A stretch of DNA of 64,000 nucleotides from a virus: the IMG/VR virus record IMGVR_UViG_3300028800_000005, positions 1-64,000 of that record; one strand, written 5' to 3'. Shown here piece by piece: positions 6,538 through 15,608 of the stretch. The stretch's first letter is position 1; every line of letters starts with the position of its first letter. A program made the position numbers and the translations under genes. Below the pieces are notes generated by a model. It was not told the DNA's origin. It did not search any database and saw nothing but the letters and a program-made list of their open reading frames with translations.

Positions 6538-9176
6538 TGGCTGAATTCCTGGACACCGTTAACTTCAACCATATTCCGGTAGAGGGGCTTGCCCCGTACG
6601 CGGGAGAGGACCCGCCTGACAGTCCCGCTGGCGGGGAAACGTGGTACCGCCCGTCGACCGGCGACCGGCTTTTCTGGGACGACCACATTAATACCTGGGT
6701 CGTAGGTAACCAGGGCCCGGCCGGAGCTACCGGCCCTACTGGGCCCCAGGGTCCGACTGGCCCGCAAGGTGTCCAGGGGTCCCAGGGGTCGACTGGTCCT
6801 CAGGGTCCTACCGGTGCAACCGGAGCTACCGGCGCTACGGGTCCCCAGGGACCGCAAGGTGACGCTGGCGCTACCGGGCCTGCTGGCCTAGAATGGCGCG
6901 GGGTATGGTCCAGTGCAACCAGCTACGTTCCTGATGACGTGGTGTTCTACAGCGGCTCCGCGTACTTCTGCCTGCTGGCGAATACGAACGTCAACCCGGT
7001 GGGCCACCCGACGACATGGGGGACCCTTGTAGCTGAGGGTGCTACCGGCCCGCAGGGGCCAACTGGCGCGACCGGGGACACTGGTCCTCAGGGTCCTACC
7101 GGGCCTACCGGTGCTACCGGCCCTACCGGGGCACAAGGCATCCAGGGGACCACGGGGGCAACCGGCAGCACTGGCGCTACTGGAGCGACGGGACCCCAGG
7201 GACCGACCGGGGCGACCGGCTCTACCGGCGCTGCGGGTAACACGCTCCTGTACGGCTCTGGAGCGCCCAGTAACGGCACTGGGGTTGACGGGAACTTCTA
7301 CCTGGATGATGTGACCTGGAAGATCTACGGGCCGCGTGCGTCCGGTGTGTGGCCGTCTGGGACGTCTATCATCGGGCCAACGGGAGCCACGGGTGCAACC
7401 GGGGCCACGGGCAGCCAGGGTATCCAGGGAATCCAGGGAGCTACCGGTGCGACCGGGGCACAAGGCATCCAGGGAATTCAGGGTGCGACCGGGGCGACTG
7501 GTGCTACTGGCCCGTCTGGGAATACTGTCGGGTCTGGCTCCGGGTCTCCGTCTAGTGGCACCGGAGTGCAGGGTGACTTCTACATCGACACCACGGCCTG
7601 GAACGTGTACGGCCCGAAGGGCAGCAGCACGTGGCCGTCCGGTGTGTCACTTATCGGGCCTCAGGGATCGACCGGCGCGACCGGTGCAAGCCCGGTCGTA
7701 GCCCCTGTCCTCGGTCGCCCGACTACGATCGGGTTCCTGAACGTGAACGGTACCACCGGAAACTTTGCCGTTACTGAGGCGACGCGCGCAGGCGAAGCCA
7801 TTATCGTTGAAATTCTGACGACCAGCTCCGCGACCATCGGCGTGTCAGATGACTCGGCTAGCGGTGGGAACACCTACACGCAGGTAGCTGCTGTAGCTGC
7901 CGGGACTTCTTACCTGTACGTATTCGTATCGAATACCGTTAACGCCCTGACGACCTCCAACCATATAACAGTTACGTCCTCGGGTAGCCAGGTGTACACC
8001 TTCGTCGCTTACTGGACTCCCGGTTACTGTGGTACAACGGATGCTACGGTGGCTACCGCCTCCGGAACTTCTAACGCCCCGTCCGTTTCCAGCGGGGCAA
8101 TGTCCGTAGCTAACGACCTTGAGTTCCTGTGTTACTTTAACAATGCCGGGACTAACCTGAATGCGGCTCCCTCAGGGTGGACCGCCCTGGGGACGAACTT
8201 TGACGGGACCTTGGTAGCGGCACCCTACTATAAGCAGGCGACTTCGCTTTCCTCCGACACGGCGACGGCGGGCTACGGCAGCTCAATAACCTGGTCGGCC
8301 GCGCTTGTCACACTGAAGCCGTATGTCCCCCGGGTACAGGTTTCGGCAATTAGCCAGGTGGCTGCCGACATACAGCCTTCCCCTGGGACACGGACGTCCG
8401 GAGCGTCCGGATACCTGGCTGATGCCTCACATATTCACGGGCAGCCGTCCGTGTTCGCCCCAACAGGACTTACCGGGGCGACAACCGCTACCCGCTACGT
8501 CGGGGGCACCGCGTCGGGGTCACCGGCATCGGGAACCTTCGTAACGGGTGACTGGATTGTCGACCAGACTGGAGTCAAGTGGGTCTGCACCGCAGGCGGG
8601 ACACCAGGAACATGGCGTTGTGATGCAGGGGTTAACGTAATGACGCACCCGATTACTGGAACCTTCCTGGAGAACGTGCCCTGGGCTCTCCTGTCGAACT
8701 CGATAACATGCGGGTCCGGGAACCTCTACCTATTTCCAGTTCCGCTACTACCAGGAATGGTTGTCACTAACCTGACCATGATTGCTAGCGGTGGCGGGGC
8801 AACATACACGAACCGCTGGGGCGGTATCTTTAAGTGGAATAGCGGGACACCGATGCAGGTCGCGCACACGGCCGACCAGTTGACAACTGCGGTGTCCTCT
8901 GGCACAGTTTACACGATTCCCCTTACCTCCGCTTATACCGTTCCCACTACCGCTGAATCGTACTTCGTCGGCTTCTGCCAGGTAGGGTCGGCCCTTTCTA
9001 CCTGGTTCGGAAGTTCTAGCTGGGGTGGTAACGGGACGAGTCTGGGGGGCGTAACTGCCCTGCAGAAATTCCTTCCAGGGTACAAGAGCAGTGTCACCGG
9101 CCCGGGTACAGACGGATCAACGACAGACGCTATAGGCGCGTACATTACGGGGCAGCCGTACATAGCGCTCAGTTAG
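6537..9176 (+). CDS. Collagen-like tail fibre protein
   Basis: This fibre is 879 residues from the ATG that overlaps the previous stop. A short N-terminal domain is followed by several Gly-X-Y tracts dominated by GAT, GPT and GPQ triplets (residues roughly 45-120, 165-240, 280-330). The tracts are interrupted by compact inserts: a [18 protein letters not shown] segment resembling a chitin-binding CBM5/12 module, and two copies of a GxFY-D-W-x-YGP..W-P-SG-S-IGP module. The C-terminal 500 residues are beta-rich, with a HIHG motif. Collagen triplets form trimeric stalks, so this is probably a trimeric adhesion fibre. A longer reading frame extends upstream but has no supporting ribosome site. 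Confidence 0.85.
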   Translation: MAEFLDTVNFNHIPVEGLAPYAGEDPPDSPAGGETWYRPSTGDRLFWDDHINTWVVGNQGPAGATGPTGPQGPTGPQGVQGSQGSTGPQGPTGATGATGATGPQGPQGDAGATGPAGLEWRGVWSSATSYVPDDVVFYSGSAYFCLLANTNVNPVGHPTTWGTLVAEGATGPQGPTGATGDTGPQGPTGPTGATGPTGAQGIQGTTGATGSTGATGATGPQGPTGATGSTGAAGNTLLYGSGAPSNGTGVDGNFYLDDVTWKIYGPRASGVWPSGTSIIGPTGATGATGATGSQGIQGIQGATGATGAQGIQGIQGATGATGATGPSGNTVGSGSGSPSSGTGVQGDFYIDTTAWNVYGPKGSSTWPSGVSLIGPQGSTGATGASPVVAPVLGRPTTIGFLNVNGTTGNFAVTEATRAGEAIIVEILTTSSATIGVSDDSASGGNTYTQVAAVAAGTSYLYVFVSNTVNALTTSNHITVTSSGSQVYTFVAYWTPGYCGTTDATVATASGTSNAPSVSSGAMSVANDLEFLCYFNNAGTNLNAAPSGWTALGTNFDGTLVAAPYYKQATSLSSDTATAGYGSSITWSAALVTLKPYVPRVQVSAISQVAADIQPSPGTRTSGASGYLADASHIHGQPSVFAPTGLTGATTATRYVGGTASGSPASGTFVTGDWIVDQTGVKWVCTAGGTPGTWRCDAGVNVMTHPITGTFLENVPWALLSNSITCGSGNLYLFPVPLLPGMVVTNLTMIASGGGATYTNRWGGIFKWNSGTPMQVAHTADQLTTAVSSGTVYTIPLTSAYTVPTTAESYFVGFCQVGSALSTWFGSSSWGGNGTSLGGVTALQKFLPGYKSSVTGPGTDGSTTDAIGAYITGQPYIALS

Positions 9177-9183
9177 GAACATA

Positions 9184-11007
9184 ATGACTAACCAAGTGTT
9201 CCCAGACGCGGCGAGCACACCAGTAGGGCAGCGCGGCTGGACAGTGCAGGACCCCGGCACCGGAGCGGACCAGGGCCTGACCGGGGTTGCTGGGTTTACC
9301 ACGTCGGGTACCCTGCCACTGGGCGGCGCGACCACTGCGACATTTGACGTTCGGAGATTCGGCGCTGTTTGTGACGGTGCTACGGATGACACGGCTGCGG
9401 TCATCGCGGCTTACTCTGCCGCGAACGGAACAGGCATCGTAACCTTTCCCCCGGGTACCACGACCTGTGTCCAGGGGAACATTAACCCGGCGGGTGCCCC
9501 GACGTGGGGACTCGGTGCGACCGTTAAGTTCCTGAATGGTATTACCCCGACGCACGCGATGTTCACCCCGGCTGGTGCCTGCTCATTCTACGGGCTTACC
9601 TTCGACCTGAACTCAGCGAACACCACTAACCCCGCGAACCTAAACCAGGGCGCGGCTATCTACGCGGTGAACTCAGCCGGTTGGTCCGGGACAATACGCA
9701 TCAGCCGGTGCACGGTGATGAACGGGTGGCAGTGCGGTATCGCCTTTTACACCACCGGGCAGACGAATGCCCTGAACGTTTCCGCTAGCGCATTCGCGGT
9801 AACGGACTGTGAGATCTTCGGGAACGGAAAGATCGGCGTCTACCTGAACGAGGTCTCCGACGGGGTTGTCTCGAACAACTTCATACACAACAATGGCACG
9901 TCAGGCATCTACGAGAACGTCAGCCTGCGTAACAGGTTCACCAGCAACAGTTGTGTCGCGAATACAAGCGACGGGATCGTTTCCGTCTACTCCTACGGCA
10001 CCCTGGTCACAGGTAATAACTGCACCGATAACGGGAACTCAGGGATCGTGATCGGCGGGGGCTCGACCACCGTGGCGGCCGGTACGCACTTCACGATCAC
10101 CGGGAATACCTGCCGTAACAACGGGCACACCGTTCCGGGGCACGGCATCGACATCGACACCACGCTGACCGGCGGGCCGACAACCCCCGTCCCGGCCTAC
10201 GGGTCAATTTCCGGGAACACCTGCGACTCGAACGTCGACCACGGTATCTACGTGAACAACAGCCAGTACGTCTCGGTCACCGGGAACGTCTGTAACTCGA
10301 ACGGCCTGGACGGTATTATCCTCACCGCCCAGAACGCGTCGGTCAGCGGGAACATTCTTACCGGGAACACTAACGGACTGGGCATCAATAACGGCGGCGG
10401 GCACCAGCTCGGCAGTAACTACATTGCCGGTAACTCCAGTCACCAGATCTATGACATCGGATCGATAGCAAGTGTGTATACCCCGGCCGGAGTGGTATCC
10501 CCTGGCGGGACTTCAAGTTACCTTCGGGCAGACGGGAACTGGGGTACCCCGGCCACGTCGACAGCGGGGGCAGTACTGGGGACATGCCAGTACGCACCTG
10601 CGACCTTGGCGCATTTCCAGACTAGCAGCGTAACGATAGCGCCAATGGACACCGCCCACCTGACAGTGTCGTTCACCGCTCCGGCCTCCGGCAACATCAT
10701 GGTCATCCTGTCCGCCTGCGCCGCCGCGCCTAGCACAGCGGTAGAAGTTGTCTGGGCCCTGACGGACCATACTTCCGGGGCCATTTACGGTAACCAGCAG
10801 TCCGTCTGCCAGACAACCGCTCCGAACCATTACACCGTGCAAGTCATGGTTTCCGGATTGACCCCGGGGACTGTTTACCAGATGGACTGGGCCCAGGGAT
10901 CGAGCACGGCCAGCAGCCAGGTAACGACTTATGCAATGGGCGTATCCAGTCTTACCGCATCGCCTTCCAATCACTCACCGGCTACCATGACGGTGTTCTC
11001 CCTGTAG
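9184..11007 (+). CDS. Beta-helix tailspike (pectate-lyase-like fold)
   Basis: This protein is 607 residues long. After an N-terminal virion-binding type segment (about 1-40, with GW-x-VQ and DQGLTGVAG) comes DVRRFGAVCDGATDD (about 55-69), the classic start of a phage pectate-lyase-like spike. Many rungs with NxC/GNxC, HGIY and DGI repeats follow (about 100-430), a right-handed parallel beta-helix. The last 170 residues form a separate beta domain. Such spikes bind or cleave surface polysaccharide, though I cannot identify catalytic acids. It follows the collagen fibre by a 7-bp gap and shares its N-terminal motif with the small gene at 11083. Confidence 0.85.
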   Translation: MTNQVFPDAASTPVGQRGWTVQDPGTGADQGLTGVAGFTTSGTLPLGGATTATFDVRRFGAVCDGATDDTAAVIAAYSAANGTGIVTFPPGTTTCVQGNINPAGAPTWGLGATVKFLNGITPTHAMFTPAGACSFYGLTFDLNSANTTNPANLNQGAAIYAVNSAGWSGTIRISRCTVMNGWQCGIAFYTTGQTNALNVSASAFAVTDCEIFGNGKIGVYLNEVSDGVVSNNFIHNNGTSGIYENVSLRNRFTSNSCVANTSDGIVSVYSYGTLVTGNNCTDNGNSGIVIGGGSTTVAAGTHFTITGNTCRNNGHTVPGHGIDIDTTLTGGPTTPVPAYGSISGNTCDSNVDHGIYVNNSQYVSVTGNVCNSNGLDGIILTAQNASVSGNILTGNTNGLGINNGGGHQLGSNYIAGNSSHQIYDIGSIASVYTPAGVVSPGGTSSYLRADGNWGTPATSTAGAVLGTCQYAPATLAHFQTSSVTIAPMDTAHLTVSFTAPASGNIMVILSACAAAPSTAVEVVWALTDHTSGAIYGNQQSVCQTTAPNHYTVQVMVSGLTPGTVYQMDWAQGSSTASSQVTTYAMGVSSLTASPSNHSPATMTVFSL

Positions 11008-11082
11008 GGATCACAATTCCAAGGGCCCGCATAGTACTCTGGTAAGCGGACCTCCTCTTCGCAAGAAGGAAGAATATAGACA

Positions 11083-11487
11083 ATGGGCAATAACGTTTTC
11101 GATGACAAGGCGTACAACACGCCCATGGACGCCTATGGCTGGAACGTGCAGAACTCAGCCACGGGTACCGACCAGAACCTTACGGGGGTCGCTGGCGTTA
11201 CCGGCGCGTCCCTGGCTACCAAGGTCGTGCTACAGCCTACCACCGGTCAGGGCTCGTTCACGTCCCCCGCTGGTGTCTCTGCCTCTGGTCAGGGCTCGTT
11301 CGCTGGTACGTCTGGTGACGCTACCGCTGCGAAGCTCTCGGACCTCAAGGCCGTCGCCGCTCTTGTCGACTCACTGAGCACGCAGATCAAGACGCTAGCG
11401 AAGCTCGCGGACCTCCAGACGGTCGCGGCTGACCACGACACGCTGAACGCCGCGATGCGTACGGCTGGCCTGGAAGCCACTAGCTGA
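11083..11487 (+). CDS. Small virion protein sharing the tailspike N-terminal motif
   Basis: This 134-residue protein begins with an N-terminus paralogous to the tailspike at 9184: N-x-VF-D, a GW-x-VQ strand, then DQNLTGVAG versus DQGLTGVAG. Next come two near-identical GQGSF segments (residues about 55-75) and an Ala/Leu-rich C-terminal helix pair (about 85-130, KLADLQTVAADHDTL). It may be an adaptor or head/tail decoration protein using the same docking surface as the spike. AGAAGGAAG gives a ribosome site. No function is established. Confidence 0.65.
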   Translation: MGNNVFDDKAYNTPMDAYGWNVQNSATGTDQNLTGVAGVTGASLATKVVLQPTTGQGSFTSPAGVSASGQGSFAGTSGDATAAKLSDLKAVAALVDSLSTQIKTLAKLADLQTVAADHDTLNAAMRTAGLEATS

Positions 11488-11849
11488 TGGCCACAGTTAA
11501 CCCGGGTAATAGCGGCGGTGTCCGTACGGATACCGGCGCTACCTCGGGGTCCACGGGACTAGCTACGATAACGTTCGCGACTAAGTACGCGGCTGTCGAG
11601 GTGAAGAACCTAGACGGGACGAATCCCCTGTACATCACCACGGGCTCAGTTGCCGCCGCTGTCGGCGGGGGTAATGACGAGTACGTCGCTGGCCCGGGGG
11701 AGCGCGTCCTGGTTCCGAACAATGTCGAGCTGTGGTGGCAGGGCTACGGCGGCATCGACGGTACCCTCGTTAATCCCGGAACGACCGTGAATATCGCCGC
11801 CATCGACAACCACACCGCTAGCAAGTTCGAAGTCAACGCAACCTGCTGA
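11487..11849 (+). CDS. Small beta-rich virion protein
   Basis: This 120-residue protein starts at an ATG that overlaps the previous stop (TGATG). It is rich in Gly, Thr, Val and Asn with alternating beta-strand patterns (AAVEVKNLDGTNPLYITTG, VNIAAIDNHT), ends in Cys, and has no helix-rich or membrane segments. The composition resembles head decoration or fibre-cap proteins. I do not recognise a family; its place in an unbroken structural cluster is the main evidence. Confidence 0.55.
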   Translation: MATVNPGNSGGVRTDTGATSGSTGLATITFATKYAAVEVKNLDGTNPLYITTGSVAAAVGGGNDEYVAGPGERVLVPNNVELWWQGYGGIDGTLVNPGTTVNIAAIDNHTASKFEVNATC

Positions 11850-11863
11850 TAGGAAGAAACAAA

Positions 11864-12283
11864 ATGGCTTTTGACCAGGACAAGGTCTCCCCTCTCGGCC
11901 CGGTTATCCTGCCGCCCGAGCGCCAGGGCACCACGTACGAGGCTAAGGGTGCTCCGAATGCCCCCGGCGGGCGCGGTCCCCTGCGCTTCGAGTCCGGCAC
12001 CGCGACTGACACGGACGTTCCGAGTGAGTTCGTGAACGGCATCCGGCAGGGCTATGAGACGGCCCCCGGCCGCCCGAACAACAACAAGAACGTTTTCGAG
12101 AAGTGGCCCGAGGAGACTGTCCGCGAGCGTGCCCACATGGGTTCCTCGGCCTGGACCTCCGCGCCCACGATGCTTGGTGACTTCGCTGAAGGCGCGGGCA
12201 CCGAGGCTGAGCAGAAGTACGTGGAGATCGACAGGACCGGTTCCTCGTACATGCGGGTCAACCCGGCGCGCGTCACCGATTGA
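11864..12283 (+). CDS. Conserved-type structural protein of unknown function
   Basis: This 139-residue protein is hydrophilic and low in hydrophobic clusters. Notable segments are GPVILPPERQGTTYEAKG (10-27), a PNNNKN turn, and a C-terminal YVEIDRTGSSYMRV strand pair. GGAAGAAAC provides a ribosome site just before the ATG. It lacks catalytic or membrane features. Context between fibre and portal genes suggests a minor virion component. Family not recognised. Confidence 0.55.
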   Translation: MAFDQDKVSPLGPVILPPERQGTTYEAKGAPNAPGGRGPLRFESGTATDTDVPSEFVNGIRQGYETAPGRPNNNKNVFEKWPEETVRERAHMGSSAWTSAPTMLGDFAEGAGTEAEQKYVEIDRTGSSYMRVNPARVTD

Positions 12284-12292
12284 TCCAGGACG

Positions 12293-12556
12293 ATGGTCGA
12301 CTTCAACGACCGCCGCCCGAATGCCGACCCTGATCCTGACGACTACGAGCGGCCACTGACACGCCAGACCCTGACGGAAGCTAACCGACGTTTCCGCCAG
12401 ACTGGCGTTCAGGCAGTTATTCACACTGACCCGAAGACCGCCGATAGGATAGTGCGCAGGAGCATAAAGGAGAGATTCAACTCTCGCCGCAAGGGGCTCG
12501 AAGATTTCGATTCAGTCGGGGCATACTTGGACTACCTAAAGGGGCAGGTGACGTGA
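12293..12556 (+). CDS. Small charged protein
   Basis: This 87-residue protein is very rich in Asp, Arg and Pro at the N-terminus (FNDRRPNADPDPDDYERP) and has a basic helical C-terminal half (KTADRIVRRSIKERFNSRRKGLEDF). Its stop overlaps the start of the next gene. It may contact nucleic acid or a partner protein, but nothing specific is recognised. Confidence 0.5.
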   Translation: MVDFNDRRPNADPDPDDYERPLTRQTLTEANRRFRQTGVQAVIHTDPKTADRIVRRSIKERFNSRRKGLEDFDSVGAYLDYLKGQVT

Positions 12557-12849
12557 TGCTGGCAAGCGCAGTCACCGCGTTGCTTAGCTGGCCCTACGGT
12601 CTTGGCCTGATCACTAACATCGCAGCCAGTATCGTTTGCGCCGTTGTCGGATGGTTCTGGCTGCTGAGGAAGATTCACTGCTCGGAGCCACATTGTTTCC
12701 GCCCGGGACGGCACCCGGTTGAGGGGACAACGTTCCGCACTTGCCAGAAGCACACCACGCAGGAAGTTCATGAGCGCCTGCACAAGGTGCACGCCGAGAA
12801 GTTCCCGGAGCAGCACGCGCACCTGAATTCCGGGGCAGCTAATGGCTGA
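12553..12849 (+). CDS. Small membrane protein with Cys/His motif
   Basis: This 98-residue protein starts at GTG 12553, overlapping the previous stop, or at the adjacent ATG 12556. A hydrophobic helix spans about residues 8-38 (YGLGLITNIAASIVCAVVGWFWLL). It is followed by a Cys/His-rich region (HCSEPHC, CQKH) and a His-rich helix (HERLHKVHAEKFPEQHAH) that could bind metal. Many actinophages carry a similar short protein near structural genes. A holin-like role is possible but unsupported. Confidence 0.6.
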   Translation: MMLASAVTALLSWPYGLGLITNIAASIVCAVVGWFWLLRKIHCSEPHCFRPGRHPVEGTTFRTCQKHTTQEVHERLHKVHAEKFPEQHAHLNSGAANG

Positions 12850-13024
12850 GTGCACGCACCACTGGCAGGACTGCCCGGAACATAACCCGGACCATGGGTT
12901 GCCCTCACTGATAACAGTAACGGACTGCCTTTACGGTGGTCTGCAGACAGTCGACGGAGACCCGTGGGACACGCATGACTCAGAAGAGGTCTGGGACCGT
13001 GTGTTCAAAAGGATTCTGCCATGA
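12842..13024 (+). CDS. Small Cys/His-rich protein
   Basis: This 60-residue protein has a His/Cys-rich N-terminus (CTHHWQDCPEHNPDHG) that may bind zinc, then an acidic tail. Its start overlaps the preceding stop, and its own stop overlaps the next ATG, so it belongs to a tightly coupled run of tiny genes. Function unknown. Confidence 0.45.
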   Translation: MAECTHHWQDCPEHNPDHGLPSLITVTDCLYGGLQTVDGDPWDTHDSEEVWDRVFKRILP

Positions 13025-13173
13025 AGGCGGGTCCGGACTCAGTGTTCATGAACTGTCCTTTCTGCGGGAAGATAATGTTCTTCAAGACGTTCCACATGCG
13101 CCAGCACGTCCGGCGCATCGTCCTGATGGCCCGCTGGTACACCACGAACAAGATGCCAGGCACCAATGGCTGA
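13021..13173 (+). CDS. 50-residue C2H2-like zinc-finger protein
   Basis: This short gene lies between two overlapping neighbours (ATGA at the start, ATGGCTGA at the end). It encodes C12-x2-C15 followed by nine residues and H25-x3-H29, the spacing of a classical C2H2 finger, then a basic helix (RRIVLMARWY). Single fingers of this kind bind DNA or mediate protein contacts. Too short for family assignment, but the spacing and coupled translation make it plausible as a real gene. Confidence 0.6.
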   Translation: MKAGPDSVFMNCPFCGKIMFFKTFHMRQHVRRIVLMARWYTTNKMPGTNG

Positions 13174-13798
13174 GGTTACAAAGAGCTGCTACACCTGCAA
13201 GCAGGATAAGCCCTTGTCGGACTACCAGAAAAACAAGGCTAAGAAAGACGGCCTGGAGCATCGCTGCCGCGCATGCAATAATGCTCGCATCCGAGCTGCG
13301 TATGCCAAGGACCCAGCTAAGAAGATTGCCGCCACACGCCAGTATCATTTGGATCACCCAGAGTGGTCCAAGACAGTACTACGTGAGTGGCACGAGCAGA
13401 ACGCTGAACGACGTTACCAGGAATATCTGGAGCGGGGCAAAGACCCCGAAGTTGCTGCTAAGCGCCGGGACGCCTCACGCCGGAGTGAATCCAGGCGGCG
13501 TGCCTTGATGGCTGGCGGCACCCTAGTAGATCACATTTCATCAGACGACCTTGATAGGGTTCTAGTAGAATACCAAGGGCGTTGCTGGATTTGTCACGTC
13601 GACCTGGCAACTGTTGACCTTCATTGGGACCACTATAAGCCTCTGGCGAAGGGCGGTGAGCACACGTTGGCTAACCTACGGCCTTCGTGTTCCGACTGCA
13701 ACGTCAGAAAGAATAGTATCTGGCCATTGACCGAGGAGCGTCTAGACGCAATTCGGCGCGCGGTGGGAATACTGCGCGAACCTAAGGAGGTGATGTAA
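13166..13798 (+). CDS. HNH endonuclease (second, probable homing type)
   Basis: This 210-residue protein starts with a CYTC...CRAC zinc-ribbon-like region, passes through a highly basic helix (residues about 45-120), and ends with an HNH nuclease: GRCWICHVDL, DLHWDHYKPLAKGG and LANLRPSCSDCNVRKNS. The bipartite layout parallels the HNH gene after terL, though the cores differ in type (WDHYKP here versus AADHDH there). It lies immediately before the portal gene, whose AAGGAGGTGA ribosome site begins within this coding region. Placement beside an essential gene fits homing behaviour. Confidence 0.88.
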   Translation: MAEVTKSCYTCKQDKPLSDYQKNKAKKDGLEHRCRACNNARIRAAYAKDPAKKIAATRQYHLDHPEWSKTVLREWHEQNAERRYQEYLERGKDPEVAAKRRDASRRSESRRRALMAGGTLVDHISSDDLDRVLVEYQGRCWICHVDLATVDLHWDHYKPLAKGGEHTLANLRPSCSDCNVRKNSIWPLTEERLDAIRRAVGILREPKEVM

Positions 13799-13802
13799 GA
13801 CA

Positions 13803-15550
13803 ATGTCTATCGACTTCCCCAGTGCCAGCATGCGTGCGGCCGGTGGTGATCTGGCGATTCAGGTGTCTCCTCTCGGACTTATTGATATCTCCGAAGAGGA
13901 GTTCTTACCTTCGAAGTTCACGGTCCCCGGGTCATTAGGTACGCTAACAATTGGGCGTTCTATTTGGGCCATCACTGGATGTACAGGAAAAATGCGGGTG
14001 AACCGCAACTAACGTTTAACCACGTTAGGGCATTGTCCTTAGCGTCCGACTTCATGACGAACTTCACGTTCTCAAAGGGCGTGACGTTCAAAGTCAACAA
14101 GATGTTCCAGCACATCACCCCGGCCCTGCTCGGCCGGATCTTTGACAAGGACAATAACCGGCAGCAGTTCCTGTGGTCGATCGGGCAGCAGGGCGGGGTA
14201 TCCGGCGACTGCTTCGTCAAGGTAGCGTACGCTGAGCCAGGTACTGAGGCCGCTGACCCGATGACCGGCGCTGGCCGTGTCATGCTGATGGTCCTGCAGC
14301 CGTCACACTGCTTCCCCGAGTGGCACCCTCACCTCCCCGGCAAGATGACCAAGTTCACCATGAAGTACAAGTTCTGGGGAACGCAGCCGGACGGTACACG
14401 CGTGGTTAACACGTACGTCGAGGAAATCACTGACGACACAATCAAGGAATACATTAACGACGAGCTGTTCCGGGACGACCAGAACCCGCTCGGGCGTATT
14501 CCCGTTGTCCATATCGCGAACGTCCCGGTCTCCGGTTCCCCGTGGGGACTCTCGGACATCGACCAGATCATTCCGATCAACCGGGAGTACAACGAGAAGG
14601 CCACCGAGATATCGGACATCATTAACTACCACGTGTCTCCTATCACGGTAGTCACTGGCGGCCACCCGCCGAACCTTGAGCGCGGGCCCGCTAAGATCTG
14701 GGGCATCGGGAACGAGAAGGCTAGCGTCTTCAACCTAGAAGGCGGGACCGCTGGCCTTGCTCCCGCGATGGAGTACCTTGAAGTTCTCCGGATGCGGATG
14801 CATGAGTACGGCCACGTCCCGGCAAACGCCCTGGGTGAGCCGCAGCCGATCTCTAATACCTCCGGTGTCGCGCTGGCAATTCAGTACATGCCAACGATGC
14901 AGCACTACAATCTCAAGAAGGTCCAGTACAGCACCGGCCTGAAGGAGATCGCCCAGCTATCGCTGATGACCCTGTTCCTCAAGGAGCCTGAAACCGTCCA
15001 GTACGACGAGTACACGGACGGCATCCTTGACGAGACACTAGGCCAGCAGCCAACCCTCAGTCCTAAGGACCCGGCCGTTTACGACCTGGAAGTCGAATGG
15101 CCCGCGCCGCTGCCAGTAGACATCCTGATCAAGCTGAACGAGATCCAGCAGAAGATGGAACTCGGACTGGAGTCACGCAAGGGCGCGATGCGGGACCTCA
15201 ATGAGGAGTACCCGGACGAGAAGCTCCAGGAGCTTCGCGAGGAAATGATGCAGGACGCCAAGTGGGACGCTGAGCTGCGTATTTTCAATTCGCAAGTAGC
15301 GGCTGCTATCATGGCGTTTACTGGGGTAATTCCCCCGGACCAGGGAGAGCCAGTACCACCGGAGTCACCTGAGCCAGGGAGTAACAGCCAGAGCGCTAAC
15401 GCACCACAGCAGGTTACGGCACAACAGCCCACGCTGCCAGCCGGTCTGCAAAAGGTGCAGGACGCGATGATAAATGAGCTAGTGACGAACGCCTTCTCAC
15501 CGAGGGTCCCGCTCCGGCGGAACTTCGATACGAACGACACGAACTCATGA
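13803..15550 (+). CDS. Portal protein, apparently split by a -1 frameshift
   Basis: The start has a near-perfect SD (AAGGAGGTGA, 13784-13793). The first frame runs 13803-14012 (69 codons). The rest of the portal (to 15550) lies in the -1 frame and has no ATG or SD at its beginning. Shifting back one base on the CCCC run at 13925-13928 joins FTVP to RVIRYANNWAFYLGHHW and gives a continuous portal of about 582 residues. The remainder (GEPQLTFNHVRALS, DINREYNEKATE-like clip and stem segments, a Glu/Pro-rich tail) is typical of portals at the packaging vertex. Either a programmed -1 shift or a missing C in the assembly explains this; I cannot decide which. Confidence 0.85.
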
Positions 15551-15608
15551 CAGAACAACACAGGTAAACATCGGGGCTTACTCGGAGAACCAGACCGCAA
15601 AGGAAATC

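Noticed and set aside
6700-7700. Tandem DNA repeats in the collagen-like gene as a mobile or satellite element
   Set aside because: The repetition follows Gly-X-Y codons in frame and is explained by the protein sequence.
13964-15550. Portal starting independently at TTG 13964
   Set aside because: No ribosome site precedes it, the protein would lack its N-terminus, and the -1 join gives a continuous portal sequence.
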